Source: an uncultured Prevotellaceae bacterium (GTDB lineage Bacteria > Bacteroidota > Bacteroidia > Bacteroidales > Muribaculaceae). From it: a stretch of 38,969 nt of DNA. The DNA lies in contig ONKF01000023.1 in the NCBI GenBank assembly GCA_900318335.1, forward strand, positions 1-38,969, read 5' to 3'. The position numbers were made by a program, and so were the translations under genes. Below the pieces are notes generated by a model, which was given only the letters and a program-made list of their open reading frames with translations, ran no database searches and was not told the origin of the DNA. Below, in pieces: positions 1 to 7,973 of this stretch (its first letter is position 1; every line of letters begins with the position of its first letter).

Positions 1-119
1 TAAATGGGCTTAATGTCGATCAGCTCGGCATTCTTCCACACCTCGCCCTTGGGAAGGGGATTGTGCTTTACATTAAAAGCATCATTAGCAATATCTATAT
101 TCTTAAAATTCGGTCTCAT
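1..119 (-). CDS. mutB: Methylmalonyl-CoA mutase large subunit, N-terminal start only (partial)
   Basis: The first 39 codons of a minus-strand gene that leaves the window at base 1. It begins MRPNFKNIDI, which is how Bacteroidetes large mutase subunits begin. It starts only 10 nt after the mutA stop, so the two subunits are in one operon. The large subunit carries the adenosylcobalamin site and interconverts succinyl-CoA and (R)-methylmalonyl-CoA, the step towards propionate. The catalytic barrel and B12-binding domain lie outside the window, so the call rests on the short N-terminus and on adjacency to mutA. Confidence 0.82.
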   Translation of the reverse strand, partial: MRPNFKNIDIANDAFNVKHNPLPKGEVWKNAELIDIKPI

Positions 120-129
120 AGTCGTCTCG

Positions 130-846
130 TCATTTTAAAAGTTTAGCGTTGAAGGCTTTTAACGTAGCAAGCACGTTGGTGCGCACATTGATGAAATTGG
201 TAATGCCCATAGCCTTGAATTCGTCGGTCTCGGGACCTGCGAGCACGAGCTCGGCACGGCCGTCGAGTTCCTTCACAGCCTCGGGAATGAGGGCGGCATA
301 CTCGTCGTCACTGGAGCAGAGCACGACAACGTCGGCCTTCTTCTCCATCGCGGCATCCATACCCTCCTTGACGGTCTTGAAACCGTTGTTGTCAATCAGC
401 TCATAGCCAGCGCAAGCGAAGAAGTTATCGCTGAACTGGGCACGGGCAAGACGCATAGCCAGGTTGCCGATGGTGAGCATGAACACCTTGGGCGTGTTAG
501 CGGCATGTTCGGTTGCGAGGCGAACCTCCTCGAACTGCTCGGCCAGACGCTTGGTGTTGAGCGTTACGGCACCCTCAGCCTCCTCGTGGTTGCAACCGCA
601 GTGGCAGCAGCAAGCCTCACGGGCGTCAGCCTTGTCGGCAGCCTTCTCGGTGAAGTTGGGGAACTGGTTGGTACCCAGCAACTGCTCACGGCGCTTAGCC
701 ACCTTGTCAAAGCGCTCCTTGGCGGTAGCGTTGACGGCATTGATGATATCACCGCTCTCAAGCGCAGCCTTGAAGCCACCCTTGTCCTCCACATCGAGGA
801 AGAGTTTCCAGGCCTGCTCGGCGAGGTTCTTGGTCAGCATCTCCAC
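130..846 (-). CDS. mutA: Methylmalonyl-CoA mutase small subunit, C-terminal part (frameshifted from upstream part)
   Basis: C-terminal part of MutA. The correct frame is open upstream of the ATG at 846, back to the frameshift at about 927/928, and encodes DARNQQILLKEESHLDKV and then DPAGGSYYVE, a well-conserved mutase stretch. The true product therefore does not start at 846. The end is a Rossmann-like domain (VFMLTIGNLAMRLARAQF) that lacks the DxHxxG cobalamin-binding motif, as expected for the non-catalytic small subunit. A cysteine/histidine cluster, CCCHCGCNH at 586-612, sits in the linker before that domain. With one base restored, the two parts give about 606 residues, the normal family size. 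The stop is 10 nt before mutB. Confidence 0.85.
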   Translation of the reverse strand: MEMLTKNLAEQAWKLFLDVEDKGGFKAALESGDIINAVNATAKERFDKVAKRREQLLGTNQFPNFTEKAADKADAREACCCHCGCNHEEAEGAVTLNTKRLAEQFEEVRLATEHAANTPKVFMLTIGNLAMRLARAQFSDNFFACAGYELIDNNGFKTVKEGMDAAMEKKADVVVLCSSDDEYAALIPEAVKELDGRAELVLAGPETDEFKAMGITNFINVRTNVLATLKAFNAKLLK

Positions 847-1949
847 ATAGTAGGAACCGCCAGCGGGGTCAACGACCTTGTCGAGGTGGCTCTCTTCCTT
901 GAGCAGGATCTGCTGGTTGCGGGCGTCTTATAAGGAGCGTCGAACGGAGTGACAACGATTGAATCAACACAAGCCAGAGCGGCACTCATGGCCTCGGTCT
1001 GGCTACGTAACAGGTTCACGTAGCTGTCATAAATCGTCTGGTTGAAGCGGCTGGTCTCGGCATTGACATTCATCATGCACGAGTAGTCGTTTGCGGGATT
1101 GAACTGCTTCACGATGAGAGCCCAAAGCTCGCGAGCGGCGCGGAACTTGGCGATCTCCATGAAGTAAACAGTCGAAACGCCCATATTGAACTTGATGCGG
1201 TTGGCCACCTCATCGGCGGTGAAACCGGCATCGGTCAGCATGGCCATCCACTCGGCACCCCATGCCAGAGCATAACCCAACTCCTGGTAGATGTAGGCAC
1301 CGGCGTTGTTCAATGCCAGCGAATCAACGCTGAGCACGCGCAGATGGGCAACGGGCTTTACAGTGTTCATCAGCTCAGTGGCCATGGCAACGATGTCGCC
1401 AGGGAACGGCTCACCATGCTTGAAGGTGCGCTTGAACGGGTTGAAAGAGATGCTGCCGACGAAGGTATCCACGCAGCCGTTCTCCTTGCAGATTTCAACA
1501 AGTTCCTTTGCATACTTGACCGCACACTTGGGGCAGCACATCAGGTTGATTTCACAGGCGGGAAGGGAAATGCCCTTGAGGAGCTCCCTCAAGTCCACAT
1601 CACTATTGTGCATGTGGAAGCCAATCGAATTGATGCCCTTGTTGAGCACCTCGATGGCCTTAGCATTGGCAGCCTTCACATCATCAACATTGATGTTCTG
1701 GCGAACCTTCCAGTCGTTGTTGTGGCGGGTACCGCGTACATAGGGGAACTCACCAGGGAGTGATTTGGTTTGCTTCAGGTCGGCAATGTCCACACTGCGA
1801 TACAGCGGCTGGGCATTGAAACCCTCGTTTGTCCGCCAAACCATTTTCTTTTCAAAGTCGGCCCCTTTGAGGTCAACCTCGGCCTTGGCACGCCACTCCT
1901 CGGGAGTGACAGGCGCGAATTGGTCGAACAATTTCTTTGTTTCTGCCAT
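834..1949 (-). CDS. mutA: Methylmalonyl-CoA mutase small subunit, N-terminal part (frameshifted)
   Basis: N-terminal part of MutA, beginning MAETKKLFDQFAPVTPEEW. It holds the degenerate TIM-barrel of the small subunit, including YPYVRGT-like FPYVRGTRHNN near residue 70 and the region ending SIVVTPFDAPYK. After that point the frame slips: the last 30 or so residues (TPATSRSCSRKR onwards) are serine/arginine-rich nonsense, while the genuine sequence continues in another frame. One missing base, a C on the plus strand between 927 and 928, restores a continuous protein. A -7-like box at 2047-2054 and a palindrome at 2019-2036 lie upstream. The break could be a real mutation or a sequencing/assembly error; every other conserved part of both pieces looks intact, which favours an error or a very recent event. 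Confidence 0.88.
   Translation of the reverse strand: MAETKKLFDQFAPVTPEEWRAKAEVDLKGADFEKKMVWRTNEGFNAQPLYRSVDIADLKQTKSLPGEFPYVRGTRHNNDWKVRQNINVDDVKAANAKAIEVLNKGINSIGFHMHNSDVDLRELLKGISLPACEINLMCCPKCAVKYAKELVEICKENGCVDTFVGSISFNPFKRTFKHGEPFPGDIVAMATELMNTVKPVAHLRVLSVDSLALNNAGAYIYQELGYALAWGAEWMAMLTDAGFTADEVANRIKFNMGVSTVYFMEIAKFRAARELWALIVKQFNPANDYSCMMNVNAETSRFNQTIYDSYVNLLRSQTEAMSAALACVDSIVVTPFDAPYKTPATSRSCSRKRATSTRSLTPLAVPTMWRC
925..930. other. Frameshift site in mutA
   Basis: Plus strand reads gggcgtcttataagg here. The minus-strand codons need ...TAT AAG GAC GCC CGC..., so ctt is expected where only tt is present. A one-base deletion between 927 and 928 explains the break between the two mutA parts. 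Confidence 0.8.
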
Positions 1950-2018
1950 AAAAAAAATAATTTATATAGTAACCTTAAAATTTATTTTTCGGTATTGTAT
2001 AGCTATGTTGATCAATCG

Positions 2019-2054
2019 TGTCCTCTAAAGAGGACATTTCAATCTGCAAAAGTA
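2019..2054 (-). promoter_or_regulatory. Probable mutAB promoter -7 box with an adjacent 18-bp palindrome
   Basis: On the minus strand TACTTTTG (2054 to 2047) matches the Bacteroidetes TAnnTTTG -7 box; no good -33 box is visible. Just downstream, around the expected start of the transcript, lies the palindrome TGTCCTCT-aa-AGAGGACA (2019-2036). It could be an operator or a short 5' RNA hairpin. The leader from here to the mutA ATG is about 90 nt, too short for a cobalamin riboswitch. Confidence 0.45.
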
Positions 2055-2170
2055 CTACAATTTCTTGAACTAACAGCCATTTTCCTCGATATTCACTTAA
2101 AAAATCCATATTTGGAGGGAAATACCATAATTTGAAGACGTGAACAACGGTTTACTTGACAAAAAATCAT

Positions 2171-2178
2171 TATCTTTG
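2171..2178 (+). promoter_or_regulatory. Putative -7 box for the GH18 gene
   Basis: TATCTTTG fits TAnnTTTG and lies 23 nt before the ATG at 2202. There is no TTG at the usual spacing; a TTGAC at 2156 is closer than normal. Confidence 0.4.
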
Positions 2179-2201
2179 ACATGGATTAATAAACTGATGG
2201 G

Positions 2202-3218
<1,017 letters not shown>

Positions 3219-3234
3219 TATTTTTGATGGCATG

Positions 3235-3265
3235 TTGCAAATTAAAAGAAATTGTTATACCTTTG
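3235..3265 (+). promoter_or_regulatory. Promoter of the S-component gene
   Basis: TTG at 3235-3237 and TACCTTTG at 3258-3265 with a 20-nt spacer, a good Bacteroidetes housekeeping promoter. It makes the downstream membrane gene independently transcribed. No riboswitch fold is evident in the 40-nt leader. Confidence 0.6.
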
Positions 3266-3304
3266 CCAATCAATTGATATAGATACATAAATTAAAGAAT
3301 CAAA

Positions 3305-3823
3305 ATGGAAAGTAACGCTACATCAATCAGACTGTATTCGTTGGGCTGGCGCGAGATGCGCACCTACATGTTCGCCCTGTTGTTCATTGCAGGCAATATC
3401 ATATTACCACAGTTATGCCACTTGTTCCCGCAAGGTGGCCTTATCCTGTTGCCCATCTACTTTTTCACGCTGATTGCGGCCTATAAGTTTGGGTTCCGCG
3501 TGGGTCTGTTGACGGCGGTACTGTCCCCACTCATCAACTCGGCCCTGTTCACGATGCCACCTGTAGCCGCATTGCCCATCATCATGATCAAGGGTGTGTT
3601 GCTCGCTGGTGCAGCCGCATGGATGGCTAACCGCAGCAAGGGTGCCTCGTTGCTGGCATTGATTGGCGTGGTGCTTGCATACCAATTTGTGGGAGGCCTC
3701 ATCGAGTGGGCCATGACCGGAAGCCTGGCCAGCGCATTACAGGATTGGAAACTGGGTTATCCTGGCATGATTCTTCAAGCCCTGGGTGGATGGCTGGTCA
3801 TTAACCACCTGTTGAGGCGTTGA
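3305..3823 (+). CDS. ECF-type transporter substrate-binding (S) component-like membrane protein
   Basis: A 172-residue very hydrophobic protein with about five or six membrane segments (roughly 20-38, 44-60, 64-82, 87-106, 115-137, 148-169) and short loops. Size, hydrophobic pattern and a basic C-terminus match S components of energy-coupling-factor importers, which bind a vitamin or metal and dock on a shared EcfAAT module. No ATPase or EcfT gene is nearby, so it would be a solitary S component using a module elsewhere. The substrate cannot be assigned. It ends 22 nt before the converging DUF3667 gene. An unrelated small membrane protein remains possible. Confidence 0.6.
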   Translation: MESNATSIRLYSLGWREMRTYMFALLFIAGNIILPQLCHLFPQGGLILLPIYFFTLIAAYKFGFRVGLLTAVLSPLINSALFTMPPVAALPIIMIKGVLLAGAAAWMANRSKGASLLALIGVVLAYQFVGGLIEWAMTGSLASALQDWKLGYPGMILQALGGWLVINHLLRR

Positions 3824-3845
3824 TGACGCATCAGGACTGATCTAT

Positions 3846-5276
3846 TCAAACCACCAATACCACTAATAGCAGGATTGCCGATAGCGACAGCAAGGCAAGC
3901 CATGTTTTGTGGTACTTCTTATAAACGACAACCGGCAACAGACTCAACCCCACCGATACTATCGCATAAATCAGAATCAAGAGAATATTCGCCAAAAACA
4001 GGATGAAGGAGCCCTCATCCTCTATTTTCACTTTGTCCATCAAAAAGATGGACAGCATCGCTACCTTGCAACTGTTGATTACTGAACGGGGCACAAGTTC
4101 CTTGTTCTTCTTCAAGTATTGATTAGCAAAATAGAAGCCATGCGCTATCAGCAAGATGCCAATGACGATACTCACCCAATTTTCAAATCCGCTGAAATCG
4201 TTATACACTAATGCAGAGGCAAGTATAGTTACCCCCACAACTATCAATATACCGACAACGAAAGTGAGCAGTTGGTGAAGCAGGGTGGATTTCCATGACA
4301 AACCAAAGAATTGCTTGAAATCAAGGAGTAACAGAAAACATACCGCACACACATATACTTTGATCAGGAAACTGGTGACCACCATGAGACCTGAATACAC
4401 TCCCTGCATCAGGGCAGATGCTGTTCCTGTTTTTGCGAGAGCCTGAAAACCATCATAGGCCCATGATAACAGGTCGCCTGGTATCATGCACATTAGTACT
4501 TGAGCTAATACGTAGGTCAGAAAAATATATGTTTCGACAAAGTTGTGCCGATTGACCCGGAGATGGGCGATCCAGACGCAAAAGAAAAATACCGTTCCAA
4601 TGAACAAGCACTCATAAAGTAGATTTCGGGACAAGAACCAAACAAACCACATGAGTCCAGAGGCTACCGAAAGTAACGTGCTGGAGAGATTGAAGCGGGC
4701 TAAATACTTCTCGGCAAACGCCTTCACGCCTTCCCAGTCTTGAGCCTCATTCAGGCCGATTTCTTCGGCAAACATTCCTAAGAGAGAATGATTCTGATTT
4801 CCTATCAACATCTCCACAAAGATCATCAGCAGAACGGTTACCGCAACCAGTTTGAAAGGCGGAAAATAGAATTGGCGATGACCGTCCAAGTAGTCGCGAA
4901 TCATGTATCCCGGACGCCAGAACAATTCCCCTATCGTACGGAAAATCGGCCGGTTGCCCAGCCCCCATATATCCAAGAAATTAAGAATTGCCTGCCGCCA
5001 CGTGTAGCGTTGCCACGTCCCGGCCTGCCCGCACTGCGGGCAGATGCGTCCCGTGTAATGCTCGCCACAGTTCGGGCAAGTTCTGTGGGTGGCATCCACC
5101 TCGATTGAGGAAGAGGTGGATTGCTGCAGACGGCGGTTCAAGCGCAGTTGCCTGGCCCTGACCGTGCGGTACCGTTTGTTGATATAGGACATCGGTTCCG
5201 CAGATTTCACGGCCTGGAAAACCTTGTTCTGCTTAATTCTTTTAATCGAGGTTTTGAGTCTCGTGGTTGATTTCAT
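3846..5276 (-). CDS. DUF3667 family membrane protein with N-terminal zinc ribbon
   Basis: A 476-residue protein. The N-terminal 60 residues are very basic. A zinc ribbon follows, with C67-P-N-C70 and C79-P-Q-C82, then the DUF3667 signature region (YTWRQAILNFLDIWGLGNR, GYMIRDYLDGHRQFYFPPFK, about 88-140). The remainder has about eight to ten hydrophobic segments. DUF3667 is common in Bacteroidetes, and its function is not established. The long basic N-terminal extension before the ribbon is longer than I expect for the family. A -7-like TAACTTTG box sits immediately upstream and a strong hairpin separates it from the gene above, so it is probably transcribed alone. Confidence 0.8.
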   Translation of the reverse strand: MKSTTRLKTSIKRIKQNKVFQAVKSAEPMSYINKRYRTVRARQLRLNRRLQQSTSSSIEVDATHRTCPNCGEHYTGRICPQCGQAGTWQRYTWRQAILNFLDIWGLGNRPIFRTIGELFWRPGYMIRDYLDGHRQFYFPPFKLVAVTVLLMIFVEMLIGNQNHSLLGMFAEEIGLNEAQDWEGVKAFAEKYLARFNLSSTLLSVASGLMWFVWFLSRNLLYECLFIGTVFFFCVWIAHLRVNRHNFVETYIFLTYVLAQVLMCMIPGDLLSWAYDGFQALAKTGTASALMQGVYSGLMVVTSFLIKVYVCAVCFLLLLDFKQFFGLSWKSTLLHQLLTFVVGILIVVGVTILASALVYNDFSGFENWVSIVIGILLIAHGFYFANQYLKKNKELVPRSVINSCKVAMLSIFLMDKVKIEDEGSFILFLANILLILIYAIVSVGLSLLPVVVYKKYHKTWLALLSLSAILLLVVLVV

Positions 5277-5280
5277 GGCG

Positions 5281-5288
5281 CAAAGTTA
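5281..5288 (-). promoter_or_regulatory. Putative -7 box of the DUF3667 gene
   Basis: Minus strand TAACTTTG, only 4 nt before the ATG at 5276. If used, the mRNA would be almost leaderless. No clear -33 element. The same TAACTTTG word sits upstream of the genes starting at 33375 and 35244. Confidence 0.35.
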
Positions 5289-5290
5289 GA

Positions 5291-5328
5291 AAAAATCCCA
5301 CACAGATAATTATCCATGTGGGATTTTT
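5291..5328. terminator. Rho-independent terminator (hairpin, usable on both strands)
   Basis: Perfect 12-bp arms AAAAATCCCACA (5291-5302) and TGTGGGATTTTT (5317-5328) with a 14-nt loop that holds its own GATAATTATC palindrome. A/T runs flank both sides. It lies downstream of the lipoprotein stop at 5382 on the minus strand and should end that transcript. Confidence 0.75.
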
Positions 5329-5381
5329 CTCTGAATAGAGCACCTCAGTACTGTATTCAGTAGTCTATCAGCGTGAAACGA

Positions 5382-5906
5382 TTATTTATTGAGTTTGATT
5401 TCAACGTTGGCACGGATTTCATAGGATCTGCGCATGGCATCCCAGAAAATCTTGTCAGTCAGTCCGCGATTATACCAATCGTCCTCATATCGCACACCAT
5501 CAAGACCCCTGTTGGTGGAAGGAATGCAAACGTAGGCAGTGCCAAAAGAGATTGCATTGTAGCCCAACACACTCACCTGATTGAGTTCGTAAGTCCTCTT
5601 ATTACCATCTTTCTCGTTAAGGGTGAGGATCTTGCCTGAAAGACTCCATGATGTGAAGTACCATTCGGCGTTGACACTCAGAACGTCTGTTCCCACAACT
5701 GTGATAGTGCCTTTTACAGCCTCGGCATCACTGAAGGCCCAGATCTTCTTGGTGCTCTTGTCCAGCGTGTTATCAAAGGCCAAGAACAACGGTGAAGTCA
5801 GGTCAGACTTCTCAACTTGGTTTACGTCCAGAATAGGATTATCGCCACACGACACCGTGAAAAGGCAGAGAATAACTGCTACCAGTGGAAATAAATAATG
5901 TTTCAT
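5382..5906 (-). CDS. Small lipoprotein of unknown function
   Basis: A 174-residue exported lipoprotein. The signal peptide ends in the lipobox FTVS-C20, followed by GDNPILD. The rest alternates hydrophobic and polar residues in short strands (KGTITVVGTDVLSV, WYFTSWSLSGKILTL), which suggests a small beta-rich, possibly lipocalin-like fold; that is a guess from pattern only. I recognise no catalytic motif. It starts 32 nt downstream of the end of the nucleotidyltransferase gene at 5939, so it may be read through from the gal cluster, and it ends at a strong terminator. Confidence 0.7.
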   Translation of the reverse strand: MKHYLFPLVAVILCLFTVSCGDNPILDVNQVEKSDLTSPLFLAFDNTLDKSTKKIWAFSDAEAVKGTITVVGTDVLSVNAEWYFTSWSLSGKILTLNEKDGNKRTYELNQVSVLGYNAISFGTAYVCIPSTNRGLDGVRYEDDWYNRGLTDKIFWDAMRRSYEIRANVEIKLNK

Positions 5907-5938
5907 CGATAATAAAGATTATGTGGTTATTAATGAAT

Positions 5939-6844
5939 TTAGAACATCTTGTCGGGATAAATGCCGGTAGCGTGCAGTTCGGCAAACTTGTCCACCACAC
6001 CCTGACGGTCGGCAGCATAGGTCACACCAAACCACTTACTCTCGGTTGTGAGCACCTTGACCTGGGCCGTTCCGCTATTCACCAGTTCATTGACCAGCGT
6101 GGGGATGAAGAACTCAGCCTTGGGCTTATCGATGTTTTCCTTGAGGAACTCAACAAAATACTTCTCGCTGTGCTCAAAATAGTCAGGTGTGAAGCCCCAG
6201 AAGTTCATCGAGACGGGTGTCTCAAATGCCAAGTGCTGCACGTCACCGTTCTCGTCGGTGAAAGCGATGTTGTGGTCGGCATCGTAACCGATGCTTGTGC
6301 GCTCCACAACGCCGGTGAGCAGGCCGTCACGGGTCTCGCAGACGCCACGTGCTACGGTACCGCTCTCGCTCATGGTGTTACCCACCTTGAAGCCCACCAT
6401 GCTGTAATGACCCTTGCTGCCCTCGGGCAGTGACGACAATTCAGCAGCCATTACCTCAAAGCTGTTGCGGCCATAATAGTCATCGGCATTGATGATGGCA
6501 AACGGCTCATTGATCACGTTCTTGCCCATGAGCAAGGCATGGTTGGTACCCCATGGTTTCACGCGCTCAGCAGGACAGGCGAAGCCCTCGGGCAGGTCGT
6601 TCAAGCCCTGGAATACCAGTTCAACGGGAATATGCCCTTCATATTTTGATAAAATCTTCTCGCGGAAATCGGCCTCAAAGTCCTTGCGAATCACAAAGAC
6701 CACCTTGCCAAATCCGCTGTGAATAGCGTCATAAATCGAATAGTCCATGATGGTCTCTCCATGAGGTCCCAGACCATCGAGCTGCTTGAGACCACCGTAA
6801 CGGCTTCCCATGCCAGCAGCAAGCACAAATAATGTCGGTTTCAT
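5939..6844 (-). CDS. Sugar-1-phosphate nucleotidyltransferase (GT-A fold NTP transferase)
   Basis: A 301-residue nucleotidyltransferase. The N-terminal nucleotide-binding loop is LAAGMGSRYGGLKQ (8-21), a variant of the usual LAAGxGTRxxPxTxxxPK. The metal-binding aspartate is D121 in INADDYYG, and KPWGTNHALL (96-105) fits the sugar-phosphate/nucleotide region. Such enzymes join an NTP and a sugar 1-phosphate to give an NDP-sugar and pyrophosphate. It is the third gene after galK and galM on the same strand, 78 nt from galM, so a role in converting galactose 1-phosphate (or glucose 1-phosphate) to a UDP-sugar is attractive but unproven. No left-handed beta-helix acyltransferase domain is present. 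Confidence 0.8.
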   Translation of the reverse strand: MKPTLFVLAAGMGSRYGGLKQLDGLGPHGETIMDYSIYDAIHSGFGKVVFVIRKDFEADFREKILSKYEGHIPVELVFQGLNDLPEGFACPAERVKPWGTNHALLMGKNVINEPFAIINADDYYGRNSFEVMAAELSSLPEGSKGHYSMVGFKVGNTMSESGTVARGVCETRDGLLTGVVERTSIGYDADHNIAFTDENGDVQHLAFETPVSMNFWGFTPDYFEHSEKYFVEFLKENIDKPKAEFFIPTLVNELVNSGTAQVKVLTTESKWFGVTYAADRQGVVDKFAELHATGIYPDKMF

Positions 6845-6850
6845 TTTATA

Positions 6851-6924
6851 TTTTAGTTGTAAGTTGTCTGTTTTTAGTTGTAAGTGGCAAAACTGCGTAT
6901 GCCAATTCCTAATTCCTAATTTCT
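6851..6924. repeat. Short direct repeats between galM and the nucleotidyltransferase gene
   Basis: TTTTAGTTGTAAGT occurs twice (6851-6864, 6872-6885). A 7-nt tandem, AATTCCT twice then AATTTCT (6904-6924), runs up to the galM stop. Similar low-complexity tracts are common spacers in Bacteroidetes. No promoter was recognised in them. Confidence 0.6.
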
Positions 6925-7972
6925 AATCGATATCGAAGTCAAAGAGGATAATGCGGCGGTATTCCTCGTCGGGGCGGAGCACCTGAGACGGGAAATTAGG
7001 GTGATTGGGTGCATCGGGCATGCCCTGGCACTCAATGGCCACGCCATCGTAATCGTGGTAATTCTTGCCACTCTTGCTCAGGGGACATCCACCAAGCCAA
7101 TTACCGGTATAAACCTGAGCAGCAGGCTGGTCGGTGCTGATTTCCACCTTGCGACCCGACTCCGGGTCACTCAGCACGCCTACCAGGTGCACGTCACCGT
7201 CCTCATAACCGTCGATGACCCAGCAGTTATCATAACCCTTGCCATAGTTCAAGGCGGGGAAATCCTGCTTGACGTCCTTTCCTACCACCTTGGGCTGGGT
7301 GAAATCCATCGGCGTGCCCTCGACAGGAGCCATTTCGCCACTGGGGATAAGGGTATCGTCGGTGGGCAGGTAGCGCGAGCAGTTGAGTTGAAGCACCTGA
7401 TTGAGAGCGGTTCCTTCCCTATCCTCGCCTGCCATATTAAAATAGGTGTGGTTGGTGAGGTTGACTACCGTGGGAGCGTCGGTCACGGCGCCCATGACAA
7501 TCTTGAGCACGTTGTCATCGCTCCAAGTGTAGGCGATGCGCGCTGTCAGGTTACCGGGGTAATTCTCGTCGCCATCGGGGCTCTCGAGCGAGAACACGAC
7601 AGTGTCGCCATCCATCTCACAGTCCCAGATCTTGTTAGAGAAGTTCTCAGGACCGCCATGCAGGTGGTTGGGACCATTGTTGATGTTCAGCTGATAGACC
7701 TTGCCATCGATATCGAGGTGTCCCTTGCAGATGCGGTTGGCATAGCGTCCAGGCACCTTGCCGGCGCATGGTCCATCATAGAAGTAGTCGGCCACGTTCT
7801 TGTAGCCCAGCACCACGTCGGCGAGGTTGCCCTCACGGTCGGGCACCTTGATTTCCAGGATACCAGCACCCAGCGACGAGAGTTTCACACTCGCCCCACT
7901 GGCGTTGATGAGTTCATAGGTGGTGATTTCACCACGCTCAGTCTCATGTGTATCAATTCGGATGCTCTTCAT
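6923..7972 (-). CDS. galM: Aldose 1-epimerase (galactose mutarotase)
   Basis: A 349-residue GalM. It interconverts the alpha and beta anomers of galactose so that galactokinase gets its alpha substrate. The family active-site segment NLTNHTYFNMAG carries the catalytic histidine H175. GPNHLHGG (about 100-107) supplies the second histidine, PTDDTLIPSGE follows, and the catalytic glutamate lies in the late segment AIECQGMPDAPNHP. There is no signal peptide, so it is cytoplasmic. The start codon lies 1 nt after the galK stop, so the two genes are translationally close and almost certainly co-transcribed. Confidence 0.93.
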   Translation of the reverse strand: MKSIRIDTHETERGEITTYELINASGASVKLSSLGAGILEIKVPDREGNLADVVLGYKNVADYFYDGPCAGKVPGRYANRICKGHLDIDGKVYQLNINNGPNHLHGGPENFSNKIWDCEMDGDTVVFSLESPDGDENYPGNLTARIAYTWSDDNVLKIVMGAVTDAPTVVNLTNHTYFNMAGEDREGTALNQVLQLNCSRYLPTDDTLIPSGEMAPVEGTPMDFTQPKVVGKDVKQDFPALNYGKGYDNCWVIDGYEDGDVHLVGVLSDPESGRKVEISTDQPAAQVYTGNWLGGCPLSKSGKNYHDYDGVAIECQGMPDAPNHPNFPSQVLRPDEEYRRIILFDFDID

Positions 7973-7973
7973 G

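Noticed and set aside
1950-2050. Cobalamin riboswitch upstream of mutA
   Set aside because: The leader is only about 90 nt and lacks the B12-box-like core; no fold could be drawn.
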